Source of the DNA: Hydrogenophaga sp. IBVHS1
GTDB lineage: Bacteria; Pseudomonadota; Gammaproteobacteria; Burkholderiales; Burkholderiaceae_C
Assembly: GCF_002127265.1 (NCBI RefSeq)
Contig: NZ_NFUU01000003.1
Coordinates: 386,304-450,303, forward strand
DNA: 64,000 bases
Direction: 5' to 3'
Part shown: positions 1-7,404 of the stretch, piece by piece
How the letters are laid out: the number at the start of each line of letters is the position of its first letter
Position numbering within the stretch: the first letter of the stretch is position 1
Notes under the pieces: generated by a model
Told to the model about the DNA's origin: nothing
Database searches by the model: none
The model's input: only the letters and a program-made list of their open reading frames with translations
Position numbers and translations under genes: made by a program

Positions 1-1
1 T

Positions 2-415
2 CACCGAAGGGTGCGGTTCTTCTCCACGGTAGAGTTGGTCAATGCGCTGGAAGAAGAGAAGGCCCAAGGCAAGACAGGGCAGATGGCCCACCGGCTTGCA
101 TATGTGGATCTGGTGATTCTGGACGAGTTGGGCTACCTGCCGTTCAGTGCATCAGGAGGCGCCTTGCTGTTCCACCTGCTGTCCAAACTCTACGAGCGCA
201 CCAGCGTCGTGATCACCACCAACCTGAGCTTCAGCGAGTGGGCCAGTGTGTTCGGGGATGCCAAGATGACCACGGCACTGCTGGACCGACTCACGCATCA
301 CTGCCATATTCTGGAAACCGGCAACGACAGCTACCGATTCAAGAACAGCTCCGCACAGCAACCACCACAGACCACCAGAAAGGAGAAGACAGCCAAGAAC
401 TTATCCACAACGTGA
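2..415 (+). CDS. istB: IS21-family transposition helper ATPase IstB, C-terminal part (5' end cut by window)
   Basis: IstB is the AAA+ helper of the IstA transposase and selects the target DNA. The frame is open from base 2, so the start lies upstream of the window. What remains begins just before the stretch [17 protein letters not shown]. It then has the Walker B segment [12 protein letters not shown] (around residues 38-49 of the visible part), a sensor segment [12 protein letters not shown], and the conserved [20 protein letters not shown] tail. These are typical IstB C-terminal motifs. The Walker A motif and the partner gene istA are not visible. Nothing in the visible portion is broken, so the element may be intact outside the window. 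Confidence 0.9.
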   Translation, partial: HRRVRFFSTVELVNALEEEKAQGKTGQMAHRLAYVDLVILDELGYLPFSASGGALLFHLLSKLYERTSVVITTNLSFSEWASVFGDAKMTTALLDRLTHHCHILETGNDSYRFKNSSAQQPPQTTRKEKTAKNLSTT

Positions 416-436
416 GCGTGAAGCTCACGAACCAGG

Positions 437-1135
437 GTGGGTCAAGATTCGATGGAAATGGTGGGTCAGCTTTGCGTGGAAATCAACAGTCCGACAGGTC
501 ATTTCGTGCTACTCGTGGACACCACAGACCCCTTGAACTTCACGCAAAAACAATCCTTTGCTGTGTTTCTTGATGAACTCGTAAAAAAGCGCGTGCCCGA
601 AGGTCATCTGCTCTCGGTCTTCGTCTTGGGTGAGGACTTCAAAACGAATGCAGAGCCTCTGGTCGAGTTGTGCAACCCAGGGTCCGGAGAAAACAAGAGC
701 GCGATGACCAGTAACGTCGAGCGTGTGCGCAAGACGTATGAGGAGAAATTCATCAAACCCTTGATGCGTCAGGGAGAAGCCCTGCAGGGGACACAACCAG
801 CCAAAGCCTCGCCCATTCTTGAGATGTTGCAACTGGTAGCCATCAATGGGTTTCGTAAACACGACGTCAAGGGCGAGCGGCGCCTTTTTCTGATGTCAGA
901 CATGCTGCACAACGGAAGCGCGTTTTCGATGTATCGAGCGACGCCCAACTTTGAGGACTTCTCGGGTACCGACTACGGTCGTAAAACCCAAGCTGACCTC
1001 AAGGACGTCAAAGTCGAACTGCATTACCTGTTGAACGCCCCCCAGCTCCAGACCCGTCGTAGCCTCCTGTTTTGGGAGAACTACTTCATCAAGTCTGGAG
1101 CGCGCTTGGTGGACGTGCGTCCTTTAGAAGGTTGA
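437..1135 (+). CDS. von Willebrand factor A-like protein, N-terminus rewritten by the IS end
   Basis: A 232-residue soluble protein without signal peptide or membrane segments. It opens with a Rossmann-type first strand, FVLLVDTTDPLN (about residues 25-36), and has later strands LLSVFVLGEDF and RRLFLMSDML. This is the alternating strand/helix pattern of a vWA fold, but with DTTDP in place of a classical DxSxS MIDAS. The first 17 codons, with GTG at 437 and ATGs at 452 and 458, lie inside the IS21 end. Native sequence starts at about Ser18 (base 488), so the original start has been lost and replaced. It is the first gene of a tight operon: the next gene begins 3 bp after its stop. Codon use is less GC-rich than in the region beyond 8 kb. 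The vWA assignment is from the strand pattern and the function is unknown. Confidence 0.6.
   Translation: MGQDSMEMVGQLCVEINSPTGHFVLLVDTTDPLNFTQKQSFAVFLDELVKKRVPEGHLLSVFVLGEDFKTNAEPLVELCNPGSGENKSAMTSNVERVRKTYEEKFIKPLMRQGEALQGTQPAKASPILEMLQLVAINGFRKHDVKGERRLFLMSDMLHNGSAFSMYRATPNFEDFSGTDYGRKTQADLKDVKVELHYLLNAPQLQTRRSLLFWENYFIKSGARLVDVRPLEG
439..483 (+). repeat. IS21 terminal direct repeats (two copies, 24-bp period)
   Basis: Copies at 439-459 and 463-483 both have the form GGGTCA-N9-TGGAAAT. They lie between istB and the last CA of the element. Such short repeats at IS21 ends are the transposase binding sites. Confidence 0.7.
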
Positions 1136-1138
1136 CCT

Positions 1139-2944
1139 GTGAACATACGCGACATCCGTGTTCAGAAGCTTTTTGCCATTGCATTGGTGCTCAAGGTCTT
1201 GAGCTCAGGTCTTGGCTGGTATTTTCAATCGCCTTGGATTCTCGGCTTTGGTGTGCCCATTTGCATCATGGTCGTCTACATCTGGCTCGGACTGTTCCGC
1301 CGTGATTCAGACGTGAGCGACGACAAGTTTGCTGATTCGGCCTACTACCTCGGCTTCATCTTCACCATCACATCCATCATCTTCAGTCTGTTCGACCTGC
1401 CCAACATCGGCGCCAAGATTCAAGACATCGCTGTGCGCTTCGGCGCTGCGATGGTGAGTACGGTGTTGGGCTTGGGCATACGGGTGTACCTGGTGAGCTT
1501 TCGCGTTGACGTGTCAGACGCCATCCGAGACGCAGAGGACACGCTTTTGGGTGCCACACGAGCATTCACTGAACGGTTGACGATGGCGCTCGAACGATTG
1601 CAGGACTTCGAATCCCGAGTGGATTTAGCCACTCGCTCAAGTATTGAGCGTGTCAATTTGCAAGTTGAAGCACTCTCGAAAAATCATGCAGACAAGCTGA
1701 CTGGGTTTTTCTCAGACCTGACCAACCGAAATCAAGAGGGGTTCACAAAAGCTCTCGACGAAGTGCGCGAGGCAAGTTCTCGCCTTGCTACATCCGTTGA
1801 TGGCTATGCCTCTGGGATGCGAGGACACTTGGGAAGCATCGAAGTGCGAGTCGACGATTTCGCACACGCGGTGAGCACACGACTGCAAAAGACGACATTC
1901 CCAGATGACTACTTTGCCAAACGCCTCGCAGCTCCCCTCAGTCAGCTTGAATCGGCGGCGGGCGAAATTGCCCTGAAAGTGGTGAGCGCCGGTGCGGAAA
2001 TGTCAAAAACCGCAGAGGCTTTGTCGAGTTCACTTGTGTCTGTTCAACACAAGTCTGCTGATGCTGAGACGGCGATGGATTCAATCCTTCGACTTTCAGG
2101 GCAGCAACACATGGTCTTGGAGACGGCTCAGGGGCAACTTAACGCCTTGGTGCAACTATCTTCAAAGCTTGAATCCTTTGATGCGTTGTTGACCTCGATG
2201 GTGGCAGAGCTCCGGGTCGGGCATGAAACCAGTTCCACGTTAAGCAGCCATGTAAGCAAATTGGTCGGCGAGACGGCTGACAGTCGCGAGGTGGTTGCCA
2301 GAAACATCCTTTTGCTGACCGAACAACTCTCCGTGCAAACGTCGGCCAGCACAGCACTTGCGAGTCGTATGGATGCCGTCGTCTCCGCGACTGACCGTGT
2401 CGTTGAGCAACTGGGAACCAGCGCAGCTGCACAAATATCTGCTTCGTCGCTTTTGCAATCCTCCGCCAGTCTGGCCGGTGAAGCCGCCGCGAAATATGGA
2501 GTCTCGGTGGAGGCCGAGCGAGTAACTTCGCGAGCACTTGAAATGCTCACAGAACGTGCAGACCTGACTTTCACCAAAGTCAATGAGCTCGTACAAAGCA
2601 TGCATGAGTTCGTGAAACAAGTAGGGCCGCTTACAAATGGGCATCTTGCTCATTCCGATAGGCAACATCTCAATACCTGGCAGTCTCAGACCACGCGTTT
2701 TGAGGGCCAAATTTCGACAGCGCCTTCGCACATTGCGCCCTTGAGCACCAATGGAGGGACTCTTCTTGCCGCTCCAAGAGCGCCACTTGGACAATCAGGC
2801 AGCTCGCCCGAAATCTCAGACTCAGCTTCGTCAACATGGGCGCCTGCTTCAGCGCCAGACACCTCGATGCCAGAGAAAACCCCATCCACTGGAGGCGCCA
2901 ACGGACAAGCGCAAGCAACGAAGACAAATCAACTCGAGGGTTAA
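1139..2944 (+). CDS. Four-helix membrane protein with long helical tail, MotA/ZorA-like architecture
   Basis: A 601-residue protein starting at GTG 1139. Four hydrophobic segments are visible at about residues 9-29, 33-52, 66-85 and 101-121. The last has a Gly/Thr/Ser-rich face (AAMVSTVLGLGIRVYL) reminiscent of the TolQ/ExbB/MotA channel helices. Residues of about 125 to 500 are almost entirely helical and coiled-coil-like, with few prolines. The last 80 residues are Ser/Thr/Pro/Gly-rich and probably disordered. ZorA of the Zorya defence system also combines MotA-like membrane helices with a long intracellular tail. That similarity is architectural and was not tested by search. The next gene, a single-pass protein, starts 3 bp downstream. 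An alternative is a chemoreceptor-like scaffold, but no signalling hairpin motif is seen. Confidence 0.55.
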   Translation: MNIRDIRVQKLFAIALVLKVLSSGLGWYFQSPWILGFGVPICIMVVYIWLGLFRRDSDVSDDKFADSAYYLGFIFTITSIIFSLFDLPNIGAKIQDIAVRFGAAMVSTVLGLGIRVYLVSFRVDVSDAIRDAEDTLLGATRAFTERLTMALERLQDFESRVDLATRSSIERVNLQVEALSKNHADKLTGFFSDLTNRNQEGFTKALDEVREASSRLATSVDGYASGMRGHLGSIEVRVDDFAHAVSTRLQKTTFPDDYFAKRLAAPLSQLESAAGEIALKVVSAGAEMSKTAEALSSSLVSVQHKSADAETAMDSILRLSGQQHMVLETAQGQLNALVQLSSKLESFDALLTSMVAELRVGHETSSTLSSHVSKLVGETADSREVVARNILLLTEQLSVQTSASTALASRMDAVVSATDRVVEQLGTSAAAQISASSLLQSSASLAGEAAAKYGVSVEAERVTSRALEMLTERADLTFTKVNELVQSMHEFVKQVGPLTNGHLAHSDRQHLNTWQSQTTRFEGQISTAPSHIAPLSTNGGTLLAAPRAPLGQSGSSPEISDSASSTWAPASAPDTSMPEKTPSTGGANGQAQATKTNQLEG

Positions 2945-2947
2945 CAA

Positions 2948-4057
2948 ATGGCTGTCAACCCAAGAAGCGACCAAGTTTTTCAGCTGTCTCTCACTGAAAT
3001 CGCATTCATGCTGATTTTCATTCTTCTTTTGCTGCTTGGATACCTTGTCGTACGCGAGCAGGCCGCACGAGAAGTGGCAGAGACAGCGTTGGCTGAAGCT
3101 CGTTCGACGGAGGAGACTTTGGCTGCGCTTCAGGCTGCGAAGTCGGAACTGTCACAAGCACTCATCAAGGCTGGAAGCGCGCCAGTCCAACTCGAAGAGA
3201 CCATATCGCGACTGACTTCTGCACAAGAGATACGCGTCGAGCGAGACAAGCTCGTCATGCAAGTTGAGGACCTTGATGCCCAACTTTCAGCGATGACTGA
3301 GTTGCGCAAGGAACTCGAAACGGTCGCTGACAAGCAGAACGTCCCACCGGATGAGGTGCTCTCCGCATTGGTTCTGCAGAAGGAGGTTCGGGAAGCAATG
3401 AAGCAAGCCAAGGATTCGGCGGCGACCACAGACGTAAAACCCAGCAGTACAAAGACTGTTTCGCCCGAGCAATTGTTGCCATTCGTGCGGCGCTCAATCT
3501 CAACCGCCGAGCTTCTGAAAAAGAACCTCAGGGACGGACTTGGCCAGACGCTTTCACCCGGCGACGAGTCCAAAACGATTGAGGCGGTGGTGGCTGCTGC
3601 CCGCGCTCAATCCGAGCTCGCAAGAAGTGGAGTGTCTATTGAAGTAGCTCGAAAAGAGAACTCCGACCTGCGTGGTCAAGTGGCATTCTTCAAGCGCAGA
3701 CTCGAGGCGCGTGGCGGGAGAGACCATCCGCCTTGCTGGGCCAATGAGTCGGGTGCCCCGGAATACTTGTTTTCCTTGGAACTCAATCCAGCAGGCATTG
3801 TCGTTCAGCCGGCGTGGCCCGCTCATCGCGAAGCTGATGCCCGCTCTCTCCCGAATATCGAAACTGCATTGCAGTCACCTGTCAGCCTCGGTGACTTCGC
3901 GAGAAGCATTCAAGGCATCTTCAACGCAAGCAAGGCTGCAGACCCACAGTGCCGTCACTACGTGAGCATCAAGAACACGATTGCAGATGCAGTGGCCTCA
4001 GACCGAGCACGCCTGTCTGTCGAAAATTATTTCTACATCTACGAGGCGCGCAGGTAG
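2948..4057 (+). CDS. Single-pass membrane coiled-coil protein, MotB/ZorB-like topology
   Basis: A 369-residue protein. A short N-terminus is followed by one strongly hydrophobic helix (about residues 15-35) that begins with an acidic residue (LSLTEIAF, Glu17). This recalls the single acid-bearing helix of ExbD, TolR and MotB. Residues of about 37-130 are an Ala/Glu/Leu-rich coiled coil, and a second helical stretch covers about 190-255. The C-terminal 110 residues are a compact domain that starts with GGRDHPPCW and includes YLFSLELNPAGIVV and CRHYVSIKN. I do not recognise this domain, and it is not an obvious OmpA-type peptidoglycan binder. It pairs with the upstream four-helix protein and overlaps the downstream nuclease gene (TAGTG). 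A cooperating membrane complex is inferred. Confidence 0.55.
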   Translation: MAVNPRSDQVFQLSLTEIAFMLIFILLLLLGYLVVREQAAREVAETALAEARSTEETLAALQAAKSELSQALIKAGSAPVQLEETISRLTSAQEIRVERDKLVMQVEDLDAQLSAMTELRKELETVADKQNVPPDEVLSALVLQKEVREAMKQAKDSAATTDVKPSSTKTVSPEQLLPFVRRSISTAELLKKNLRDGLGQTLSPGDESKTIEAVVAAARAQSELARSGVSIEVARKENSDLRGQVAFFKRRLEARGGRDHPPCWANESGAPEYLFSLELNPAGIVVQPAWPAHREADARSLPNIETALQSPVSLGDFARSIQGIFNASKAADPQCRHYVSIKNTIADAVASDRARLSVENYFYIYEARR

Positions 4058-4569
4058 TGTTTGTGAATTTCTGTCGGCAACGAATTGGTCACTTATTAGG
4101 CGCTTTGCTGCTGAGTTTTGGGGGAAGTGCGGCATGTGGGACGACTACGCTTGAAGGTGTCGTCATTAAACTTTCAGATGGAGACACTGTCACTGTTTTG
4201 GATGCGGCAAAACGCTCTCATCGTGTCAGGTTGGCGGGCATCGACGCACCCGAAAAAAAACAGGCATTCGGAGACCGCTCGCGTCAAAGCCTTTCCGAGT
4301 TGGTATTTCGTCAGGTTGTAACCGTCGAGTACGAAAAAGTCGACAGGTACGGACGCATTGTTGGCAAAGTGAAGGCTGGGAATCTGGATGCCAACCTTGT
4401 ACAGGTCAGTCGCGGTATGGCATGGCACTACAAGGCATACGAACTTGAGCAACAACCTAAGGATAGGTTGGCCTACTCCCGTGCAGAAGAGGCTGCGCGG
4501 GAGGCCCGCCAGGGGCTTTGGCGTGACCCTATGCCAGTTGCTCCCTGGGACTTCCGACGGATTAGATAG
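4057..4569 (+). CDS. Exported thermonuclease (SNase-like) family protein
   Basis: A 170-residue protein whose GTG start overlaps the stop codon of the preceding gene, implying translational coupling; GTG at 4063 is an alternative start. The N-terminus is a signal peptide (basic RQR, hydrophobic LLGALLLSFGG, then AAC), possibly a weak lipobox. The SNase fold follows: KLSDGDTVTVLD, VRLAGIDAPEKKQ with the catalytic Arg and Glu region, VDRYGRIVGKV with the second conserved Arg, and a final ARQGLWRD helix. Length matches other small secreted SNase proteins. It would cleave DNA or RNA outside the cytoplasm. Placement at the end of the membrane-protein operon suggests it is the effector of that system, although stand-alone SNase genes are also common. 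Confidence 0.8.
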   Translation: MFVNFCRQRIGHLLGALLLSFGGSAACGTTTLEGVVIKLSDGDTVTVLDAAKRSHRVRLAGIDAPEKKQAFGDRSRQSLSELVFRQVVTVEYEKVDRYGRIVGKVKAGNLDANLVQVSRGMAWHYKAYELEQQPKDRLAYSRAEEAAREARQGLWRDPMPVAPWDFRRIR

Positions 4570-4588
4570 GGCTCCAACTCCAGAGATT

Positions 4589-5605
4589 TCAGTCCCAGAG
4601 CTCTTTGTATTGGGGCAGCATCATCGTGTCAGATGCGAGTCGCAGCGGCTTGTCCGCTAGTTGGGTAACAAGAAAAACCGCACGCTTGCCGACCCGAGCC
4701 TCGAGGTACGCATGGACCCTCTCCACGAAACCCTGGTAGCCAAAATCCTCAATTGTTTTCGACTTTCGACTTTGGTCTATGTACGTGAGTCGCGTACGAT
4801 TCTCACGGCGAGAAACGCTGACGATGTTGGCTTCGAGGCCGACGTTCAAGTAGCCAGAGCCAGTACGTGAGCTCCAGGCTCGGGTTACTTCGGACGCTGG
4901 TGACGGCAACTCATCAAAGGATGCCACTTTGGTCGATTCAAGCGCCTTGAGTGCTCGAATGGCTCCCTCAAGTCGCTGAAGCGCGTCCCTCTCACCTTGC
5001 TCTGCCTGGGCCGCCCGGGTAGTACTCTCTGTGACGCGCTCTTCAAGATTTAGTACGACCGTGATTGCTTCTTCTGCTACCGAGCGAATGTGGGCATTCT
5101 CTTTTGACAGTTTCTCCGCTTGTTCCCGGAGCGGCCGGTTAAGCCGCTCCGCAATGTAATCAGCAAGCTGACTTTGGTTGGTCATTTCGCCACGAACAAC
5201 CAACGGATGGAGTTCTTGGGCGATGTACTCTGGCGTCAACCATTCCCGACCCTCTTTCGCACGCTCGTTTCGAAGGAACTCCGAAAGGTTCTGTGAGGTG
5301 CGCAACGCCAACCCATCCAGTGGTAATACGGTCACAACGACCGGGTCGAGCCTGTCTGGACTTGGAGCAACGACAACGAGCCGACCTCTGCCGAGGCAAT
5401 CTCCATTTTCCCTGGCAGTCCACATGTCTGCAACGATGTGCTCTCTACCCTTGTCCCGGTCGCTCAGACGTTGCGATTGGGTTGCAGACTCGTCTTCAAC
5501 AAGGTTTTCAATGAATAGCTTTGGTCCTGGAATCACGAGGCCAAATCGGAGTGGCAGGCTTTCTTCTCGTGCGTGATTCGAGAGGTGGTAGCGGATGCGC
5601 GACAT
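4589..5605 (-). CDS. Hypothetical coiled-coil protein convergent to the vWA/nuclease operon
   Basis: A 338-residue protein; the start at 5605 (MSRIRYHLSN) is preferred over a Cys-rich upstream extension. The first half looks globular (LRFGLVIPGPK, RLVVVAPSP). Residues of about 145-235 form a charged helical coiled-coil segment (EQAEKLSKENAHIR, LEERVTESTT). The C-terminal 90 residues look like a separate domain with a YLNVGLEANIVSVSRREN strand pair and an aromatic DFGYQGFVERVHAYLEAR helix. There is no signal peptide or membrane segment, and no nuclease or ATPase motif was found. It ends 19 bp from the stop of the SNase gene. Its base composition matches the island, so it was probably acquired together with the operon. 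Function unknown. Confidence 0.6.
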   Translation of the reverse strand: MSRIRYHLSNHAREESLPLRFGLVIPGPKLFIENLVEDESATQSQRLSDRDKGREHIVADMWTARENGDCLGRGRLVVVAPSPDRLDPVVVTVLPLDGLALRTSQNLSEFLRNERAKEGREWLTPEYIAQELHPLVVRGEMTNQSQLADYIAERLNRPLREQAEKLSKENAHIRSVAEEAITVVLNLEERVTESTTRAAQAEQGERDALQRLEGAIRALKALESTKVASFDELPSPASEVTRAWSSRTGSGYLNVGLEANIVSVSRRENRTRLTYIDQSRKSKTIEDFGYQGFVERVHAYLEARVGKRAVFLVTQLADKPLRLASDTMMLPQYKELWD

Positions 5606-6109
5606 TGATTGAGTGCCTCCCAGATAAGTTGCGTGACAAGCGCAGCATACCAACGGAAGTGAAGTGGCTTTCACTGACACTCCATCCCCAAAGGCGACGC
5701 CTTGGCGATTGCGGAGCCCCTTGGGCGCTCAGGCTGGTTCTATCGCAGGCTAGAAACGTATGCAGCCGTTTGCAAGCGCACAGCTGAGGTCGAGGGTGGA
5801 AGGTCTCGCGGTTTCTGGTCCGCACAACGGACGAGGTTTACAAACGATGCTGCGTTTCGGGTGGATGTCTTGGCGCCATTGACGTACGATTCAGCCCGAC
5901 TTGCGACTGGTCACCCTGATGAAACTTGGACAAGAACCGATGAGACTTTGTGACGCTGGAGTTTTTTCTCCCCTTTTGCTTCAACTCATCTCAGGTTATG
6001 GGTTCGACACGCCCGTAAGTCGTTGTGGCGCAAGGGTGAGGCTTCTTGCCTTTTGACTCCACCTACAGCCGCTGACCATGCCCTGCTTGGGCAAAGTGGT
6101 TGTTGTAGT
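5606..6109. other. Intergenic stretch without a supported gene
   Basis: About 500 bp between the coiled-coil gene and the Fic gene. Short open frames are present, but none shows a recognisable domain, a convincing ribosome binding site or clear codon preference. It should contain the promoter of the minus-strand gene at 4589-5605. It may be the join between two imported segments. Confidence 0.5.
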
Positions 6110-6700
6110 TCAACTGCGGACGAACGCCAACAGCAACTGGTAATTGTTTTGGTCTGCGGCTCGCAAGGCAGCCAGGTACTGGGCCCGCACTTCACTGGCG
6201 GCGACCAGATTGCCGCCGCTGCCCCAGGAGAACGCAGGTCGACCAAGACTGCGAAGAAGGGCATCAGCCATCATTCGGGAGTGGCGCCCGTTGCCGTTGG
6301 GAAACGGATGTATCCAGACCAGGTCGCGGTGAAAACGCGCAGCGATTTCGTCGGGAGGGAACGTGGCGTTGTCGACCCACCACTGTGTGTTCCCGAACAA
6401 CTGCGCGAGCTTGACGCCCACCTGTGTCCATTCGCAGCCGATGTTCTTGTCCGAGCTGCGAAATGTGCCCGCCCATGACCAGGTCTGGTCTAACATCCTG
6501 GCGTGCAGCGTCCGACAGAACCCTTCGCTGAGCACGTCCGGCGAGCGCACCCGCTTCAGCCAGCGCACGGCACGCAGCATGTTCTCCTGCTCCCATTCGT
6601 TCAGATCTCCCTTGGTGGTCAGGTGCTCAGGGATGAGCCCAGCCTTCTCATCCAGGTCCAGCGGGGTCTGGCCATCCTGCTCATCGAGGTCTATCGCCAT
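6110..6700 (-). CDS. Mobile mystery protein B, Fic-family enzyme
   Basis: A 196-residue protein beginning MAIDLDEQDG at 6700. It carries the complete Fic active-site motif HPFPNGNGRH at residues 131-140, preceded by the RFHRDLVWI helix. A catalytic His and the GNGR anion hole imply transfer of AMP or another nucleotide phosphate to a protein target. The N-terminal DxDEQDGxTPLDLDE segment is characteristic of the mobile mystery protein B group, found next to mobile mystery protein A on mobile DNA. The start codon overlaps the end of the regulator gene, so the two are co-translated. It may work as a toxin held by its partner, which is an inference from gene pairing. Confidence 0.85.
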   Translation of the reverse strand: MAIDLDEQDGQTPLDLDEKAGLIPEHLTTKGDLNEWEQENMLRAVRWLKRVRSPDVLSEGFCRTLHARMLDQTWSWAGTFRSSDKNIGCEWTQVGVKLAQLFGNTQWWVDNATFPPDEIAARFHRDLVWIHPFPNGNGRHSRMMADALLRSLGRPAFSWGSGGNLVAASEVRAQYLAALRAADQNNYQLLLAFVRS

Positions 6701-7152
6701 AGGTCCGACCACCTGCCCCGCAGCAGTTCCTCGGTCCTGCGTTCCACCTGTTTGCGCAGCCGGTCGGCGCCCGGGCGCTGGTCTTCCAGACCCATGGTAT
6801 GGGCCACGCCCCCCACCTCTTCCTCGGCGATGGTGCGGGCGCGTTCTTGGACCATTTCCGTAAGCGGCCGCCGGGGAACCAGGGCGTAGACCAGTTCGCA
6901 TTCGAGCCCATCCGCGAGCTTTCGCAACTGCGCGAGCGAGATTCGATCATCCGCTTCGGACTGTTCGGACTTGTGCAGCGTCGACCCGGAAATACCCAGC
7001 CGCTGAGCCTGCTGGCGTTCCGTGCGTCCCAAGGACTCCCGGATGAGCTTCAACCAGCCCCGTGGCGGGGCCTGCCGTTTGACCAAGTCTGCGTAGCTGG
7101 ACAAGTTTGCCTGCAGCTGCTCAAGTCGGAGTTGGTTGAGTTCGGGTGTCAT
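6691..7152 (-). CDS. Mobile mystery protein A, HTH transcriptional regulator
   Basis: A 153-residue cytoplasmic protein with a Cro/C1-type helix-turn-helix at about residues 38-80 (IRESLGRTERQQAQRLGIS, then STLHKSEQSEADDRISLAQL). The C-terminal helical part is charged. The N-terminal NQLRLEQLQANL helix and the position immediately before a Fic gene match the mobile mystery protein A family. It probably represses its own operon: two TAGCCTATG repeats lie just upstream. It may also neutralise the Fic partner, but no inhibitory Fic helix motif was seen. Confidence 0.8.
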   Translation of the reverse strand: MTPELNQLRLEQLQANLSSYADLVKRQAPPRGWLKLIRESLGRTERQQAQRLGISGSTLHKSEQSEADDRISLAQLRKLADGLECELVYALVPRRPLTEMVQERARTIAEEEVGGVAHTMGLEDQRPGADRLRKQVERRTEELLRGRWSDLWR

Positions 7153-7155
7153 CGT

Positions 7156-7197
7156 TAGCCTATGGGCTGATTGTTCCAGCTATTATGATAGCCTATG
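7156..7197 (-). promoter_or_regulatory. Candidate operator of the mobile mystery protein A/B operon
   Basis: The 9-mer TAGCCTATG occurs at 7156-7164 and again at 7189-7197, in direct orientation and 33 bp apart. The first copy ends the AT-rich promoter side only 4 bp from the start codon of the HTH gene. It is extended by GGCT to an AGCC-TATG-GGCT inverted repeat. The spacing of three helical turns suits cooperative binding by an HTH regulator. Confidence 0.45.
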
Positions 7198-7404
7198 ATG
7201 AATCGATTATCACTATTTTGCTTCTTTGCAGTGAAGTAATTTGTGTATTCTTGCTTCGTTTTTCAGAAGCAGGCAGGTACGCCCCATGGTGATTCTGGAC
7301 ATAGATCCAGAAAGTCTTCATCTTGTGCAGATGTCGGCTGGGGTCAATTACTGGAAATCCCGGTAAATCCGCTTTACAGGAATAGGCAGCAGGCCCTGAA
7401 GGGG

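Larger units (their letters stand above)
1..488 (+). mobile_element. IS21-family insertion sequence, right-hand end only (left part outside window)
   Basis: The 3' part of istB is followed by about 70 bp of non-coding DNA carrying two direct 21-bp repeats and ending in a terminal CA near 487-488. Multiple short terminal repeats and TG...CA ends are typical of IS21-family elements. The exact outer boundary is inferred from the CA dinucleotide and from the change to unrelated coding sequence. The target duplication cannot be checked because the left end lies outside the window. Confidence 0.75.

Noticed and set aside
401..409. Perfect DnaA box consensus TTATCCACA
   Set aside because: Single copy inside the istB 3' coding end, with no second box or AT-rich unwinding region nearby; treated as chance.
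5702..5953. Open frame of 83 codons on the plus strand
   Set aside because: No ribosome binding site, no domain character, and atypical composition; not supported as a gene.
5995..6045. GGGTTCGA segment resembling a tRNA T-arm (possible tRNA remnant or att site)
   Set aside because: The flanking bases do not form a T-stem (ATGGG against CGCCC), and no acceptor or anticodon arm could be drawn.
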